This document shows positions 61,291 through 64,000 of a stretch of DNA of 64,000 bases, piece after piece. The position numbers were made by a program, and so were the translations under genes. Position 1 is the stretch's first letter, and every line of letters starts with the position of its first letter. Below the pieces are notes generated by a model. It saw only the letters and a program-made list of their open reading frames with translations, was not told the DNA's origin and searched no databases. Origin of the DNA: Episyrphus balteatus (lineage: Eukaryota; Arthropoda; Insecta; Diptera; Syrphidae); the NCBI RefSeq assembly GCF_945859705.1, contig NC_079137.1, positions 620,001-684,000 of the forward strand, given 5' to 3'.

Positions 61291-62454
61291 GAGAAAAAAA
61301 AATAATAAAAGGACGAAAAACATTTTAAGGTTTAACATACCTCTACTACATTCTCCAAAATAAAACCTAGCAGAGAGTGGCTTTGCCCAAAAATTGCTAT
61401 TCGCTATTTTTTATTTTAAATAAAAACACAAAACAAACATTACCGAAGGATGAGCAGGCCACACGTTGTTTTAAATAATATCATACAGAGTGCGGGGGTT
61501 GTTGCGATTGCGAGTAAAGGGAAGATAGTAGGTACCTATACGATTTATTTATAAACTTTGGAGAAAAAAAAGTCAGTAACAACGAACGCGCCAAGGTGGA
61601 TGCAGTGAAGTATTATGCTTGCGCCAATATAAATCTTTTCTCGGTGTTGCTATGTTTCTGTTGCATTGCATTGCCAGACAAGTTATTTACATTGCTGATT
61701 CGAAAGACAACTAGCTTGGTACTGCTGGCGAATATCCTCATATCCTCCGGTGTGTGTTGTATTTACATCCCTTCAGTTCGGTTCGGTTACAGTAGTTTCT
61801 GAGTAATTCTTTATTTTTTTTTTCCTCGTGGTGGTGGATACAATTTCAGTTTTCAAACACATCATGATGACATTGTCTCTAGAGAGAAAGGGGATGCGAC
61901 GCGATGTGGGTTGTGTTGTATTTTATTCGCTATTTGTGTGCATGATGATGATGTATCTGAGCGGTTTGGGGTTTCAGGTTAAATAAACAAAATACTCTGC
62001 AATTTTTTGAAAATGGTATGCAGAAAATATATGGAAGAATATAAAAAAAAAATATGAAATGTTTTGCTTACTATTCAAGGATTCAGTTTTATATTATTAT
62101 GGACAACAAAACGAAATTCAAGGTCGAAAATTGTATTGTCGTTTGTGGAACAAATAAACGGGTTAACGTGATTTCACATTTCAATATTTGATTAATCTAA
62201 GAAAATACATTTTTTACTCCTTGAAAGCCCTTTAATTTAAATTTACAAAAAATAAACTAAAACTAAAGAGTTTCTTAACAAGACGTTACATCGATGCTTT
62301 TTTCAAGCAAGCAGTTTATTCGCCATACAACCTATAAATCAGCGGACGAGGAAAACGCTTCAAACGATACCTCTATTGACAAGTTTTGATCAGTTTTTAG
62401 GAAGCTATGAGAGAATGAATGAATCAGCTTTATAAAAATATCAATTTAAAAAAT
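61291..62454. other. Gene-free, possible upstream exon or promoter island
   Basis: From about 61580 to 61800 the sequence is more GC-rich, with a hydrophobic 68-codon frame (61596-61802) and no recognised family. It might be 5' UTR or promoter of a gene to the right. Confidence 0.3.
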
Positions 62455-62990
62455 TGCATTTGAAATTTAAAAAAAATAGGTATTTATTGCAAATCAAAAA
62501 AATTTGCATTAAAAAAAATATTTATTGCAACTGAAAAATATCTGCATTGAAAAAATAAATATTTATTGCAAATAAAAATATTTCTGCATTGAAAAAAAAA
62601 TTCAAATGTGTACATTATATTTTTTTTAATACTCTTCGATTTTCTTACACATTTGACTTCTTGACCTTTTATTATCTTCAATATTATATTTGAAATAGGT
62701 TTTTTTTGGTCAAATAGCCAAATTGTAAGAAATTAGACGAGTATTAAAAATGCACACATTTTGCATTGATTTTTTTTTTCAATGCAGAACATTTTTTATT
62801 TGCAATGAATTTTTTTGTTTCAAAACAAAATATTTTTATTTACAATTAAAATATTTTTTCAATGCAAATATTTTTCAGTTGCAATAAAATTTTTTTTAAT
62901 GCAAATATTTTTCAATTGCAATAAATATTTTTTTCAATGCTAATTTTTTTGACTTGCAATAAATATTTTTTCTAAAATTCGTTTAATGGA
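62455..62990. repeat. Inverted pair of tandem-repeat arrays
   Basis: The left array (about 62455-62600) has four units of about 40 bp built from TATTTATTGCAA and TGCATTNAAAAAA. The right array (about 62760-62990) has the same units in reverse complement, built from TTTTTTCAATGCA and TTGCAATAAATATTTTT. The unique centre is about 160 bp. The whole could fold into a long imperfect hairpin. Confidence 0.75.
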
Positions 62991-64000
62991 AAGCAAATGC
63001 ATTAAAAATAAAATGATTTTTTTGTGCTCAGTGTTTTTTTTAAGATATACATGGACTTTTGGGCAAAGTTTGAAGAATATTCAAAAAATGCGAATAATTC
63101 AGCAAAGTAAGTCAGAAAATACTTTGTGATCATTTATACTTATCGAGTTATAAATGGCAAATAATGGGAAGTTTAATTACTCTTTGCTATAAATTTCCCA
63201 TTAAATATTTGTCCTCTAAAACAAGACATTAATTTCGAGACAAAAAACGTATCCTTATCATGCTTTACCACTCTTTTACATTTATAACTAAATTATCTCT
63301 GGTTTTTTGTTAACACATATGTTATGTCATAATAAAAATGTATAATTCCCTATTTAACATCCATTTAAATTGAATTATTATGTAGAGTCTCTTATGAGAC
63401 CTCTTTTTTTGTCTTTTTATATGTTACATAATAAATTATGAAAGTAGAAGAACACTAATTTTTGTCACTCTATCCATTACATGCACTTACATAAATTGAA
63501 AGCATTTTGAGAATGTTGCTGAGCTCTTTATAATGAAAAAAACTATCTCATCCTTTTTGTGTGTGTATGTTTTGATAGTGTACTTGTAATATGTTATAAG
63601 TCTTTCTTTTTTGTTTCTGTTTGTGTATCAAAAGGAGCTGTGGAAGCTGTACTTTAATAATTATTATGTTCGTCCTTAAAAAACAAAACATAGAAATATA
63701 TGTATGTATTTTAAGTTCTCTGTCGCAGGGGAATAAAATGGTCTGCGCTTTATAGTTCCTGTTTGTCATTTTAATGGTTAAAAAAAAAACAAAGGATTAG
63801 TGAAAATCTGGAAATGATTTTATTCCTTACAACTTACATAACATCACAAATTCTCAGAAATTTTGTTCAGCTTGGAAGATAAAATTTTTTATTAAAAATT
63901 TATACCGAAATTTTTTTTATTTTTGTATATTCTTTTTGAATTTATTAATAGGACGAATTTTTTAAATGATTTTTCTAATTTTTATATGATTTTTTTCCTA
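62991..64000. other. Gene-free to the right edge
   Basis: AT-rich, no feature recognised. Confidence 0.5.

Overview
This looks like nuclear DNA from a true fly (Diptera, probably Brachycera). It is very AT-rich, has GT-AG introns and poly-A signals, and is littered with short inverted-repeat elements. The spliced proteins closely resemble fly versions of sorbitol dehydrogenase, PICK1, the mitochondrial thiamine pyrophosphate carrier and alpha-arrestins. No bacterial or viral genes were seen.

Layout. 1-586 (-): 5' end of a serine carboxypeptidase (SCPEP1/RISC-like), running off the left edge. 1337-3718: transposon cluster, including a dead Tc1-like element with two smaller inverted-repeat elements inside it. 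4335-7605 (-): complete five-exon sorbitol dehydrogenase. 10431-16682 (-): alpha-arrestin A. 17555-18040: LINE relic. 19004-21914 (+): PICK1. 23630-25442 (-): alpha-arrestin B. 28151-31084 (+): alpha-arrestin C. 34324-35639 (+): mitochondrial TPP carrier. 38711-42358 (+): alpha-arrestin D. From 42.4 to 64 kb no gene is recognised; the stretch holds MITEs, minisatellites, dispersed repeats and two weak exon-like patches.

The main biological theme is a cluster of four alpha-arrestin (ARRDC-like) genes. They share the first intron (phase 1, after codon 38 or 40) and a phase 1 intron immediately before the C-terminal tail. Three of the tails carry PPxY motifs, the docking sites for NEDD4-family ubiquitin ligases. 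Genes A and D each have a second possible 3' terminal exon in the right phase. Both extra exons are 92 bp, both lack PPxY and both are followed closely by AATAAA. This suggests a splice switch that changes ligase recruitment. PICK1, another membrane-traffic adaptor (PDZ plus BAR), sits inside the cluster and contains a phase-neutral 132-bp candidate cassette exon between its N-terminus and the PDZ domain.

All exon limits were derived by hand from reading frame, splice sites and family resemblance. No alignment or database search was run.
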